Positions 7,510 to 15,458 of a DNA stretch of 64,000 nucleotides are shown here, in pieces; position 1 is the stretch's first letter; each line of letters starts with the position of its first letter. Both the position numbers and the translations under genes were made by a program. The stretch lies in contig NZ_PJIL01000018.1 in assembly GCF_002929335.1 (NCBI RefSeq), positions 34,267-98,266 on the forward strand, given 5' to 3'. The DNA comes from Arthrobacter sp. Y81 (lineage in GTDB: Bacteria > Actinomycetota > Actinomycetes > Actinomycetales > Micrococcaceae). The notes below the pieces were generated by a model. The model was not told the origin of the DNA. It did not search any database and saw only the letters and a list, made by a program, of their open reading frames with translations.

Positions 7510-7881
7510 ATGTCCGGATATCGCGAGGAAGGCGCAGAGGCGGGTCTGACGCTGGGAGCCGATGGAATGCTCCGGCTGAAGTGGCCCAGGGGCGCAGTGA
7601 TAACGACGACGGATGCGGAGCGCGCCATGCTCCGGGTGAACCAGTTGTGCGGCGACGACAGGCATCCCATGCTGGTGGACATGGCCACTACAGCGGAGGT
7701 GACCCGCGGCGCCCGCGCCGTGTTCGGCCGCCCGTGCCAGGCGTCCCGGATCGCATTGCTGGGGTCCTCGCCGGTTGACCGCGTGCTGGCCAATTTTTTC
7801 CTGGGCATCAACGCCGTGCCGTGCCCCACCAAGTTCTTCACGTCCGAGCGGGACGCCATCGAGTGGCTCGCTTTGACCTGA
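7510..7881 (+). CDS. STAS/SpoIIAA-like protein (DUF7793-type), paralogue 2
   Basis: A 123-residue paralogue of the protein at 3927-4286. It keeps the same core: MLVDMATTAEVTRGARAVFG, ALLGSSPVDRVLANFFLG and FTSERDAIEWL near the end. I start at ATG 7510, which follows a strong GGAGGAAGGG; the frame is open further upstream to 7453 but without such a site. It is divergent from the receiver-GAF-kinase gene and probably shares its control region. I infer a regulatory, protein-binding role in the same signalling island. SpoIIAA-like relatives are often uncharacterised, so the function is open. Confidence 0.65.
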   Translation: MSGYREEGAEAGLTLGADGMLRLKWPRGAVITTTDAERAMLRVNQLCGDDRHPMLVDMATTAEVTRGARAVFGRPCQASRIALLGSSPVDRVLANFFLGINAVPCPTKFFTSERDAIEWLALT

Positions 7882-7918
7882 TCCCCAGGTGGATTACGTC
7901 GCCGGCGCCTGATTTTCC

Positions 7919-7952
7919 TGGCACCAACGCCGGTGCACCTATATTGGTGCCA
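7919..7952 (+). promoter_or_regulatory. inverted-repeat operator and leaderless promoter of the methyltransferase gene
   Basis: TGGCACCAA at 7919-7927 and TTGGTGCCA at 7944-7952 form a perfect 9-bp inverted repeat with a 16-base spacer. Inside it lie the palindrome GGTGCACC (7932-7939) and a TATATT box (7940-7945). The right arm ends on the A of the ATG at 7952, seven bases after the box, so transcription probably starts at the start codon. A protein bound here would block the promoter. Confidence 0.5.
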
Positions 7953-8761
7953 TGCTGTCCGCCTTAAAAAAATATCTAATGATTCCCAAGCTCGTGCGGT
8001 TGTCCGCGGGGGCGCCCCGGGATCATCACGCCGCCTGGGATCTGTTTTGGTCCAACGTCAAGTCCACCGGTGCCGCGGGCGATGTACTTTGGGACGCCGG
8101 CACCGACCACGAAATGCTGGGCTACGTGGACATGCTGCGCCTCCACCTGGACACAAACCTGCCTGTGGTGGACATCGGCTGCGGCAACGGCAGCTTCACC
8201 CGCCGGCTGGCCGGGCACTTCCCGCACGCCATGGGTGTCGACGTCTCCGCCCATGCCGTCCGGCGTGCCCGTGCCGAGTCCGCGGGACTGCCGAACGTCT
8301 CCTACGCTGTCCGCGACATGACGGCGCCTGGCTCCGGAACCGGCTTGGGTGAAGAGCTGCACGTTCTTGGCGCGGACGGCGGGGCTAATGTCTTCATCCG
8401 CGGCGTCCTCCACGTCCTGCGCGAACGTGACCGGTTCGCCTTGGCCGAAAACGTTCGTGCCATCGCGGGAGCCCGGGGCCGGGTGTTCCTCGCCGAAACG
8501 GATTTTCAGGGGAACGCCGTCGACTATGTGTCGCATCTTGGCGCCACGCTCCGGTCCATTCCCGCGCCGCTCGAAGGCGCCATCCGCGGGCTGCCGATGC
8601 CCGGGCATTTTGGCCCGAAGGAGCGGAGCCTGGCCTTCCCGGCCGACCGCTGGGAACTGATCGAGGACGGTCCCACCACGATCGAGACGGTTCCCTTGTC
8701 CAGCCCCACGCAGGCGGACCTCATCCCCGGCTATTTTGCGGTCATGAAGGCCCGGGGCTAG
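7952..8761 (+). CDS. class I SAM-dependent methyltransferase
   Basis: A 269-residue Rossmann-fold methyltransferase. The SAM-binding motif I reads VVDIGCGNGSF (about residues 73-83), followed by the acidic end of strand 2 in MGVDVSAHAV and a motif similar to VRDMTAP at strand 4. The substrate is not evident. Two starts are possible: ATG 7952, which fits a leaderless transcript from the TATATT box, and ATG 7979 (MIPKLV). Neither has a clear ribosome-binding site and I prefer 7952. The gene appears to be monocistronic, preceded by a strong operator-like inverted repeat. Confidence 0.82.
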   Translation: MLSALKKYLMIPKLVRLSAGAPRDHHAAWDLFWSNVKSTGAAGDVLWDAGTDHEMLGYVDMLRLHLDTNLPVVDIGCGNGSFTRRLAGHFPHAMGVDVSAHAVRRARAESAGLPNVSYAVRDMTAPGSGTGLGEELHVLGADGGANVFIRGVLHVLRERDRFALAENVRAIAGARGRVFLAETDFQGNAVDYVSHLGATLRSIPAPLEGAIRGLPMPGHFGPKERSLAFPADRWELIEDGPTTIETVPLSSPTQADLIPGYFAVMKARG

Positions 8762-8792
8762 GGAGCGCGGGCCCATGCCCCGCCCGTGAGTG

Positions 8793-8876
8793 CTAGCCGC
8801 GGCCCCTGCTCGTCGAAGGGTCGCCGTCCGCTTCGGAGGGATCGGCCCGCAGGTCGATGCCGTCTCCGATTCCCAT
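8793..8876 (-). CDS. possible 27-residue small protein
   Basis: A 27-codon ORF starting MGIGDGIDLRAD and ending TAG at 8793. It is rich in Gly, Asp and Arg, with no membrane segment. What makes it credible is the ribosome-binding site: AAAGGGGAGGAG lies seven bases before ATG 8876, one of the best matches in the window, in a gap where no other gene uses it. It sits convergent to the methyltransferase gene and upstream of nnrD on the same strand as nnrD, but over 100 bp from the nnrD stop, so it is not in that operon. No homologue is known to me. Confidence 0.4.
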   Translation of the reverse strand: MGIGDGIDLRADPSEADGDPSTSRGRG

Positions 8877-9015
8877 CGACCTACTCCTCCCCTTTCGCCT
8901 CCGGCGCAAGCCTGAGGGCGCCAGTCATGCATCCAGATTAATCAGCATGCTTACGATTAGTCCAGAGTCCGACGGCGAGCCGGGACAGTGTTACCCGCCT
9001 GCCCGCGGCGCCCCC

Positions 9016-9993
9016 TCAGGTTCCGAGTTCCATCATCAGGGCCGGCAGTTCCTCGGCAAGTTCCCGGGCCAAGTACCCGAGACTCCCCAAGCGGCTCGCC
9101 AGCCGGTCACCGGCGGCAGCATGGAGGTGGGTGCCCCAGCAGGTGGCCTGTGCATCGGTGGTGCCCCTGGCGCGCAGTCCTGCGATGGCGCCGGCCAGGA
9201 TGTCTCCGCTGCCGGAGGTGCCCAGGCCGCCGTAACCGGTGGTGATTTCCCAGAGGCCGCCGTTCGCCCGGCCACCCTCGTCCTTCGGGTTGCCCGTGGT
9301 GTACCCGGCCGGGGCGGCGATGACACCCTGGCAACTCACCACCGCACCGTAACGCCCGGCTATTTCCGCGACGTCCTGGTGCAGGTCGCCGACGTCCCGC
9401 CCCAGCAGGACTCCGGACTCGGTGATGTTCGGCGTCAGGATGAGCCGCCCTGCCCACGCGCCGAGCTCGTCGAGGAGTCCCGGAAGGCAACCTAAAGCGT
9501 AGGCATCGAGTACAACAGCCGGTCTGGCGCCGGAGGCGCCGCTGCCGTCCCTTCCCCTTCCGTCTTCGACAGGGTTCCCGGAATCCAGTTTCAGCAGCTC
9601 CCTGAGGAGGGACTCAGCTTCGTCCGTGTCGTCCAGGCCCGGTCCCACCAGGACTGCCGCTGCCTGCTTCAGTTCCTCTGCCAAGGTGATTACCCCAGTG
9701 CCCCGGACAGTGCCGCCGTCTGTTTCAGCGAGGCCCACCACGCCCGCTTCCGGCAGCGCTACCGCAACCTGCACCGCCGTCGAGCCCGCCACTGCCAGCG
9801 TCAGGCGGCCCGCCCCCGCACGCAGCGCCGCCGTGCCGGCCAGGAGTGTGGCTCCCGGCGTCTTCCGGGCGCCCCCGATCACCAGCACCGATCCGCGGTC
9901 GTCCTTGCCGGACCCGCCGCCTGGGAGTGGCCAGTCCCGCAGGAGAGTGGGGGTGACGGGTATGGCTGCGTCGGCCCTACCTCGGGTGGACAT
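9016..9993 (-). CDS. nnrD: ADP-dependent NAD(P)H-hydrate dehydratase
   Basis: A 325-residue dehydratase that repairs damaged, hydrated NADH and NADPH. The ribokinase-like fold shows GSVLVIGGARKTPGATLLAG near the N-terminus, and the nucleotide-binding GTSGSGDILAGAIAGL toward the C-terminus with its catalytic Asp. The epimerase (NnrE) domain that is often fused to it is absent here, so the epimerase must be encoded elsewhere. Its start overlaps the end of the histidine phosphatase gene by 17 bp, indicating a two-gene operon. The length fits single-domain family members. Confidence 0.9.
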   Translation of the reverse strand: MSTRGRADAAIPVTPTLLRDWPLPGGGSGKDDRGSVLVIGGARKTPGATLLAGTAALRAGAGRLTLAVAGSTAVQVAVALPEAGVVGLAETDGGTVRGTGVITLAEELKQAAAVLVGPGLDDTDEAESLLRELLKLDSGNPVEDGRGRDGSGASGARPAVVLDAYALGCLPGLLDELGAWAGRLILTPNITESGVLLGRDVGDLHQDVAEIAGRYGAVVSCQGVIAAPAGYTTGNPKDEGGRANGGLWEITTGYGGLGTSGSGDILAGAIAGLRARGTTDAQATCWGTHLHAAAGDRLASRLGSLGYLARELAEELPALMMELGT

Positions 9994-10750
9994 TGGCGTC
10001 CCCCGCGTGTTCGGTCACCGGTACGCCCTCGCTCACCAGATGGTCGGCCATGTTGAAGCTCTCCAGGATCCACGGCCCTGCTCCGTCCGGCCGGACGAAC
10101 CGCGTGAGCGAGGCGTTGAGGACGGTGGATGTGGCGGCAATATCCAGGATTTCCGGTTCGGTGAGCCCTTCGAGGATGTAGCGGAACAGCAGGATCAGGG
10201 CGTCGTGGCACACCAGCACGACGCGCCCGCCGCCCGGTTGCCTTTCGAGGTCGGCCAGCAGGGAGCGAAGCCGAAGCACGACGTCGGCCCAGGACTCACC
10301 GCCAGGCGGCCGGTAGTAGAACTTCCCCAGCCAGCGACGTCGGGCCGCTTCCTCCGGAAGCCGGGCTTCCACGCCCGCGGAGGTCAGCATGTCCAGGATG
10401 CCCAGTTCCCTGTCCCGGAGCCGTTCGTCGATGAGGATTCCTGCGGGCCAGCCTCCGGTTTTCACGGCGAGCTCGGCCGTCTGGCGGGCGCGGACGTACG
10501 GCGACGACCATACTGCCGCGGCCCGCTGCTCCTCGGGAAAATCAGCGAACAGCTGGCCAAGGGCCAGGGCCTGTTCGCGTCCGGTAGCGGACAGTTCCAC
10601 ATCGGCATCCCGGGCGGGGACCTCGATGACGTGTGCTCCGGCCTGTCTGGCGAGAGTGGCGGCCACGTTGCCCTGGCTCTCGCCATGGCGCACCAGCAGA
10701 AGCTCGGTCAATCCCGTACTCACAGGACTTCGGTCATCGGATTGCGGCAT
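9977..10750 (-). CDS. histidine phosphatase family protein
   Basis: A 257-residue phosphoglycerate-mutase-like phosphatase. The catalytic motif LLVRHGESQGN lies near residues 18-28 (phospho-histidine in RHG), the paired arginine is in SSPYVRARQTAE, and the second catalytic His is in VLVCHDALIL. Such enzymes dephosphorylate varied small molecules, and the substrate cannot be told here. ATG 10750 is the natural start. It is the first gene of a pair with nnrD (17-bp overlap). Upstream is a 287-bp divergent region shared with the alpha/beta hydrolase gene. Confidence 0.88.
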   Translation of the reverse strand: MPQSDDRSPVSTGLTELLLVRHGESQGNVAATLARQAGAHVIEVPARDADVELSATGREQALALGQLFADFPEEQRAAAVWSSPYVRARQTAELAVKTGGWPAGILIDERLRDRELGILDMLTSAGVEARLPEEAARRRWLGKFYYRPPGGESWADVVLRLRSLLADLERQPGGGRVVLVCHDALILLFRYILEGLTEPEILDIAATSTVLNASLTRFVRPDGAGPWILESFNMADHLVSEGVPVTEHAGDANVHPR

Positions 10751-10875
10751 TGCTACCCCCTTGGTCCGGGTCCGTTCCCCTCACGTTCTTTTGCGCACTC
10801 GTCGGCTGCCGATAGCTCGGGAAGGCCCACGTTACTACTGCGCGTGCGTCCTTGTCGCGGCAATGAGGGAACGCT

Positions 10876-10945
10876 GGGCTGGCCACCCATCAGCCCCGTT
10901 GGAAGGCAACGTCACCGGGTTGGAGCCCGGCGGCGGTGTCCCGCC
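10876..10945 (+). other. row of four adjacent small hairpins, possible structured leader
   Basis: Four stems follow each other with almost no spacing: GGGCTG/CAGCCC (10876-10896), CGTTG/CAACG (10897-10911), CCGGG/CCCGG (10915-10930) and GGCGG/CCGCC (10932-10945). They lie in the divergent gap upstream of the hydrolase gene at 11038. Short stems arise easily in GC-rich DNA, so this may be chance. Confidence 0.25.
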
Positions 10946-11037
10946 CGGCGAAACGCCTCCGGCTGAAGACTCGATGAGCGGGGATCAGGGCCACGAGGAA
11001 TGGCTGAATCAGCGCCGGGGAGGGCTATCCTCGACGG

Positions 11038-11850
11038 ATGAAGGGTGCCGTAGCAACAGACGTCGAGACCGGAGGCCTCCGTGGACGAATGTATGCCTCG
11101 CGGGCCAGCGCAGCTGTCCAACCGGAGGGCCTTGCAGAGACCCCTACGATTGTCCTCATCCATGGGATTGGCGTTTCCCACCGGTACCTTGTCCGGCTGC
11201 ACCAGGTCCTGGCCAGGACCGCGGATACGATTTCGCTCGACCTGCCCGGCTTTGGAGCCACCCCGCATCCCGAGCGCCAGCTCACTGTGGCCGACCACGC
11301 GGCGTTTATCCATGACGTACTGGACCGGGCCGGGGTGGGGCCGCGTGTCCTGGTTGGGCATTCCATGGGGGCGCAATTCGTCCTGGAGGCAGCACTTCAG
11401 CGGCCGGACCAGGTGCCGCACGTGGTGCTGATGGGACCCGTCGTGGACGTCCGACGCCGGACGCTGTTCCGCCAGATGCTTGCGCTGACCAGGGATGCAC
11501 TGCTATACGAAACGCCACGGTCCAACGCGGTGGTGTTCAGCGATTACCTGCGCTGCGGCCCGCGCTGGTACCTCAAGCAGTTGCGGGTCATGATGAATTA
11601 CCGGACCGAGGACCGGATCCGCAGTCTGAACACTCCCGTCATGATCCTCCGCGGCGCTTCGGACCCCATCGCATCAGGTGAGTGGTGCCGGATCCTTGCC
11701 CGCCGGGCACCGGCAGGCAAGCTGGTGGAGGTCCCGGGCTGCGGGCACGTGGTCCAGTACACCGGAACATCGCAGGTGGCCGACGAAATCAGCGCTTTCA
11801 CGGGGCTGCCCGGTTCCGGTACCGCGCAGCAGGCCCTGAACCGTCACTAG
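11038..11850 (+). CDS. alpha/beta-fold hydrolase
   Basis: A 270-residue alpha/beta hydrolase. The oxyanion-hole segment is VLIHGIGVSHRY, the nucleophile elbow is GHSMG near residue 110, the acid is in ILRGASDPIAS and the catalytic His in VPGCGHVVQYT. It has no signal peptide. The substrate is unknown; the fold covers esterases, lyases and haloperoxidase-like enzymes. ATG 11038 is the first start in frame. The next gene, glycerate kinase, begins 80 bp downstream on the same strand with no terminator seen between them. Confidence 0.85.
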   Translation: MKGAVATDVETGGLRGRMYASRASAAVQPEGLAETPTIVLIHGIGVSHRYLVRLHQVLARTADTISLDLPGFGATPHPERQLTVADHAAFIHDVLDRAGVGPRVLVGHSMGAQFVLEAALQRPDQVPHVVLMGPVVDVRRRTLFRQMLALTRDALLYETPRSNAVVFSDYLRCGPRWYLKQLRVMMNYRTEDRIRSLNTPVMILRGASDPIASGEWCRILARRAPAGKLVEVPGCGHVVQYTGTSQVADEISAFTGLPGSGTAQQALNRH

Positions 11851-11930
11851 TCGTGGCCTGTCTGGGCAGCTCCGTCACTGGGCCGTCATGCAGGCAAACG
11901 CTTTCCGACGGATGCTGGCAGGATGGACCC

Positions 11931-13055
11931 ATGCGCATTCTTATCGCTCCGGACAAGTTCAAAGGGTCACTGACCGCGGCCCAGGCCGCAAGCGCCATCG
12001 CAGAGGGGGCGCTGCGCGTCTATCCGGACGCCGTCGCAACCCAGTTTCCCGTGGCCGACGGCGGGGAAGGCACCCTCGAAGCCGCCGTTGCCGCCGGTTA
12101 CGAGGAGCGGCTGAACGCCGTCGTCGGTCCCATCCTGGCCCCAATCGGTGCAGCCTGGGCCATCCGCAAGGATGCCTTCGGCGGTGCAACCGCCGTCATC
12201 GAAACTGCCCAGGCCTCCGGTCTGGCGCACATGGAACCGACGCCCGCTAACGCGCTGCGTGCCCACAGTTACGGCTGTGGCCAGCTGATCGCCGCCGCCC
12301 TGGACGCCGGGGCTACGGAGATCGTGCTGGGCGTCGGAGGATCGGCAATGACCGACGGCGGCAGCGGCGCGTTGCGTGCACTGGGCCTGAAGCCGTTGGA
12401 CGCCGCCGGAAACGTGGTTCCCCTGGGCGGTGGTTCGCTGGCGGACGTTGTGCGCGTTGACGTGTCAGGAGTCGATCCGCGGCTCGCCGCGGTAAAGATC
12501 CGGATCGCCGTGGACGTTCAGAACCCGCTGTTCGGCAACGACGGCGCAGCGCACGTCTTTGGCCCCCAGAAAGGGGCTGATGCGGACGCCGTGGAACTTC
12601 TGGACGCGGGTCTCCGCAACTGGGCCTCCGTGCTCCGACAGGCCACGGGACGCGATGTCAACGTTCCCGGAGCCGGCGCGGCCGGCGGGTTCCCGGCGTC
12701 GTTCCTTGCTTTCAGCGGTGCCACGCTGGAAGGCGGCTTTGCCCTGGTGGCGGACCTGACGGGTCTGGCCGGTCAGTTGGCCGAGGCTGATCTGGTGATC
12801 ACGGGCGAGGGTTCCATGGATTCGCAGTCGCTGACGGGGAAGGCTCCGATTGCCCTTGCGGATGCGGCGCGCGAACGGGGCATCCCGGTGATTGTGGTGG
12901 CGGGGCGGATCCTGGTCACCCCGGAGGACCTCGCCAGGCACGGAGTGGTGGCCGCGGCGCAGCTACTGGACGTCGCAGCCAGCCCCGAAGACGCCATCGC
13001 CAATGCCGCCAAGTACCTCGCCCGGGCTACCAGCCAGGTCCTCGAAGGCGCCTGA
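11931..13055 (+). CDS. glycerate kinase
   Basis: A 374-residue enzyme of the GarK/GlxK family, which phosphorylates D-glycerate (2-phosphoglycerate in most bacterial members) as the exit step of glyoxylate and glycerate catabolism. It starts MRILIAPDKFKGSLTA, the invariant N-terminus of the family, followed by ADGGEGTLEA near residue 45 and GVGGSAMTDGGSGALRALG near 135. I therefore take ATG 11931 as the start although the frame is open to 11682. It is convergent with the DUF6766 gene, only 13 bp away. Confidence 0.92.
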   Translation: MRILIAPDKFKGSLTAAQAASAIAEGALRVYPDAVATQFPVADGGEGTLEAAVAAGYEERLNAVVGPILAPIGAAWAIRKDAFGGATAVIETAQASGLAHMEPTPANALRAHSYGCGQLIAAALDAGATEIVLGVGGSAMTDGGSGALRALGLKPLDAAGNVVPLGGGSLADVVRVDVSGVDPRLAAVKIRIAVDVQNPLFGNDGAAHVFGPQKGADADAVELLDAGLRNWASVLRQATGRDVNVPGAGAAGGFPASFLAFSGATLEGGFALVADLTGLAGQLAEADLVITGEGSMDSQSLTGKAPIALADAARERGIPVIVVAGRILVTPEDLARHGVVAAAQLLDVAASPEDAIANAAKYLARATSQVLEGA

Positions 13056-13068
13056 CGGTGCGAGGCCG

Positions 13069-13731
13069 CTACGCCCCGGTTTCGTAGTGCGGTTCAGCCA
13101 CGGGCTTGGACTCGGGCGAACCTCGTTCGCGCAGATAGACGGACGCGCCAACCAGGACGGCAACGGCCAGGAATTCGCTCTGCCAGTTCTGGAACGACTC
13201 GAACCAGAAGCGGCTGGTCGCGAGGTATCCGAGCAGCGTGACCCCGGGCTGGCCGTGGCTTTGCTGTTCCTCGCTGTACTCCTCACTGCCGCCAACGGCG
13301 TGGAGGGCGAAGGAGGCGAGGAACAGCAGCAGGAACAGGATGGATAGCGAGTGCTCGTAGAGCTTGAGCACCAGGCCCCCGCGGCGCACCGGCCAGGGAG
13401 TGGCGGCTTTCACCGTGGCGTCCCGCGGATCCTGGTCCTGCGGCGCCGTGCGGCCCATCGGTTTGGATTCGGAGGAGCCCTTTTGGAAGAGGAACACAGT
13501 CAACACGACATACATGCCCATCTGCAGGAATTCCGATTCCCAGTTCTCGAACGTGGCTTCGAGGAAGGCCCCGGTGGCCAGGTAGCCCGCGATTCCCACC
13601 GCAGGCTGGCCGTGGGCCATCTGGTCTTCGCTGTAGTCGCTGGCACCGCTGATAATCATGCCGCCGAAAAACACGGCGAAAAGCCCGATGTTGGCCAGCA
13701 GCAGCCCGTGTTCCTTAGCCCACTTCTTCAT
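13069..13731 (-). CDS. DUF6766 family membrane protein with internal duplication
   Basis: A 220-residue membrane protein with four predicted membrane segments in two repeated halves. Each half carries a Tyr-Ser-Glu-[DE]-Gln followed by HGQP, then GYLAT, then a Trp-x-SEF(L) segment, a second membrane helix, and finishes with GS-x-ESKP. The duplication is direct and visible in the protein. The family is common in soil actinobacteria and proteobacteria and has no known function; its neighbours here suggest an envelope or stress role. Start ATG 13731 is preceded by GGGAGG. It lies 55 bp downstream of the DUF6328 gene on the same strand. Confidence 0.8.
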   Translation of the reverse strand: MKKWAKEHGLLLANIGLFAVFFGGMIISGASDYSEDQMAHGQPAVGIAGYLATGAFLEATFENWESEFLQMGMYVVLTVFLFQKGSSESKPMGRTAPQDQDPRDATVKAATPWPVRRGGLVLKLYEHSLSILFLLLFLASFALHAVGGSEEYSEEQQSHGQPGVTLLGYLATSRFWFESFQNWQSEFLAVAVLVGASVYLRERGSPESKPVAEPHYETGA

Positions 13732-13786
13732 GATGCCTCCCGGTGGGATGAATAACTTGGGTGGAGTTCGGGCTTCGGCATACCGG

Positions 13787-14278
13787 CTACTTCTTCGTTG
13801 CCCGCTTGTGGAGCCAGATCGGAACTAAAACGAGTAGCAGGATCATCACCGCGAGGAGTCCTCCGCCTGCGAGGAGCCCGGCATTCCGTCCGGCGGTTAC
13901 ATCGAAGACTAGTGACGCCGTCCCTGCGCTGAGGAGCGCGACACCGCCCAGTGCAACCTTCGCAATCCGGTCCGCGCTTGCCACGAGCGTTGACTTCAGC
14001 TGCTTCCGGAAGAGCCTGCGGTGCACGCTGACCGGGAGGAGGATGACAGCGGTGACGAGCGCGGCGAGCAGCACGTTGGTCAGGTACAGTCCCACCTGGT
14101 AGTCATCCAGTGACTCGAACCGTTCCTGGAAAGGAATGGTCAGGAGGAACCCCGCAAGGATCTGCACACCTGTCTGCAGTACCCGGAGTTCCTGGAGTAG
14201 CTCTCCCCAGTTGCGGTCCATCTGCTGATTGACGGACTCGTTCCTGCCGTCCCCGGCTACTGCGTCACCGTCTGACAT
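13787..14278 (-). CDS. DUF6328 family membrane protein
   Basis: A 163-residue protein with a soluble N-terminus (DRNWGELLQELRVLQTGVQ) followed by four predicted membrane helices. The family signature of an LLQELRV-TQTG-type helix and an LPVSVHRRLFR loop between helices is present. Function is unknown. I start at ATG 14278 because GGAGGTGAG precedes it; the frame runs nine codons further upstream. It is probably co-transcribed with the DUF6766 gene, and an SDR gene is divergent from it. Similar clusters are often stress-induced in related bacteria, but that is inference for this strain. Confidence 0.8.
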   Translation of the reverse strand: MSDGDAVAGDGRNESVNQQMDRNWGELLQELRVLQTGVQILAGFLLTIPFQERFESLDDYQVGLYLTNVLLAALVTAVILLPVSVHRRLFRKQLKSTLVASADRIAKVALGGVALLSAGTASLVFDVTAGRNAGLLAGGGLLAVMILLLVLVPIWLHKRATKK

Positions 14279-14478
14279 GGGCTCACCTCCGGGCCTCGCA
14301 CGCAACGGCGCGCAAACTAACTCTCAACCTAGGCTTGAAGCCTGACAATTACAAGCAATGCTAAGTTTACTGACTAATTTTTCCAAAACGGTGGACTTGC
14401 CCATTCCGCTGGGATAGTTTCGAAGGGCCGGTTGCGCACCGGAACCGATGGAAAACCGACACGCAAGCGAGGTGGACT

Positions 14479-15378
14479 ATGACTGATCCCGGTAAGAAGC
14501 AAGACCAGCCGAAGGACCCCCGAAACGGATACCATTCAGGCCCTTTCCCGGAGCAGGTGCAGGAGCAGCCGGGACTCACGGCGCCCATGGAACCCCGGCC
14601 GGACCATGGCGAAGAAAGCTATGAGGGGAGCAACGCGCTCGCAGGCAAGGCGGCGCTGATAACCGGCGGCGACTCCGGCATCGGCAAGGCCGTGGCCATC
14701 GCCTTCGCCCGTGAAGGCGCCGACGTCGCCATCTCCTACCTCCCCGAAGAGGAAGCCGACGCGCAGGACACTGCCGCATGGATCCGCAAAGCCGGACAGC
14801 GCCCGTTGCTGCTGCCCGGGGACGGCCGCTCCGAGGAGTTCAGCACCAGAATCGTCGAGGACGCGCTGCAGGAGTTTGGCCGGCTGGACGTTGTGGTGCT
14901 CAATGCGGCCTACCAGAAGAACCGGGACAGCTTCGAGACGCTTCCCACCGAGGAATTCGACCGGGTTTTCAAGACCAACCTCTACTCCCTGCTGTGGACG
15001 GCCAGGGCCGCTGTGCCGCACCTGAAGGCGGGCGCTTCCGTTATCACCACCGCGTCCATCCAGGCTTTCAACCCGTCGCCGGGACTCATCGACTATGCCA
15101 TGACCAAGGGCGCCCAGGTTGCCTTCACCAAGGCCTTGGCCCAGGAACTGGGGCCCAAGGGCATCCGGGTCAACGCCGTTGCCCCCGGCCCCATCTGGAC
15201 GCCGCTGATCCCCGCCACGGAATGGCCGGAGAAGCTGCCGAAGTTCGGTCAGGACACCCCGCTGGGACGGGCGGGACAGCCCGCTGAGCTCGCGGCGGCC
15301 TACGTCCTGCTCGCCTCAGACCACGGCTCCTACATTTCCGGGGCGGTGCTTCCGGTGACGGGCGGTAAAGGCCTCTGA
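14479..15378 (+). CDS. SDR-family oxidoreductase
   Basis: A 299-residue short-chain dehydrogenase with a roughly 45-residue N-terminal extension (as in YhxC/YhdF-type general-stress dehydrogenases). The cofactor motif TGGDSGIGKAVA sits near residues 60-71, the NAA-type motif is LNAAYQKN, and the catalytic Ser and Tyr-x-x-x-Lys are in TTASIQA and YAMTKGA. The Asp/Ser pattern after strand 2 does not clearly fix NADH against NADPH. ATG 14479 follows GAGGTGG. The acidic hypothetical protein gene lies 80 bp downstream. Neighbours on both sides suggest a stress-protection group. Confidence 0.88.
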   Translation: MTDPGKKQDQPKDPRNGYHSGPFPEQVQEQPGLTAPMEPRPDHGEESYEGSNALAGKAALITGGDSGIGKAVAIAFAREGADVAISYLPEEEADAQDTAAWIRKAGQRPLLLPGDGRSEEFSTRIVEDALQEFGRLDVVVLNAAYQKNRDSFETLPTEEFDRVFKTNLYSLLWTARAAVPHLKAGASVITTASIQAFNPSPGLIDYAMTKGAQVAFTKALAQELGPKGIRVNAVAPGPIWTPLIPATEWPEKLPKFGQDTPLGRAGQPAELAAAYVLLASDHGSYISGAVLPVTGGKGL

Positions 15379-15458
15379 CACGTTGCGGTGCGTCGGGGCA
15401 ACCCGGCACCAAGCGCTACCGAGTTTCCATTCAGACCCGACCAGCCAGGAGGAATGAG

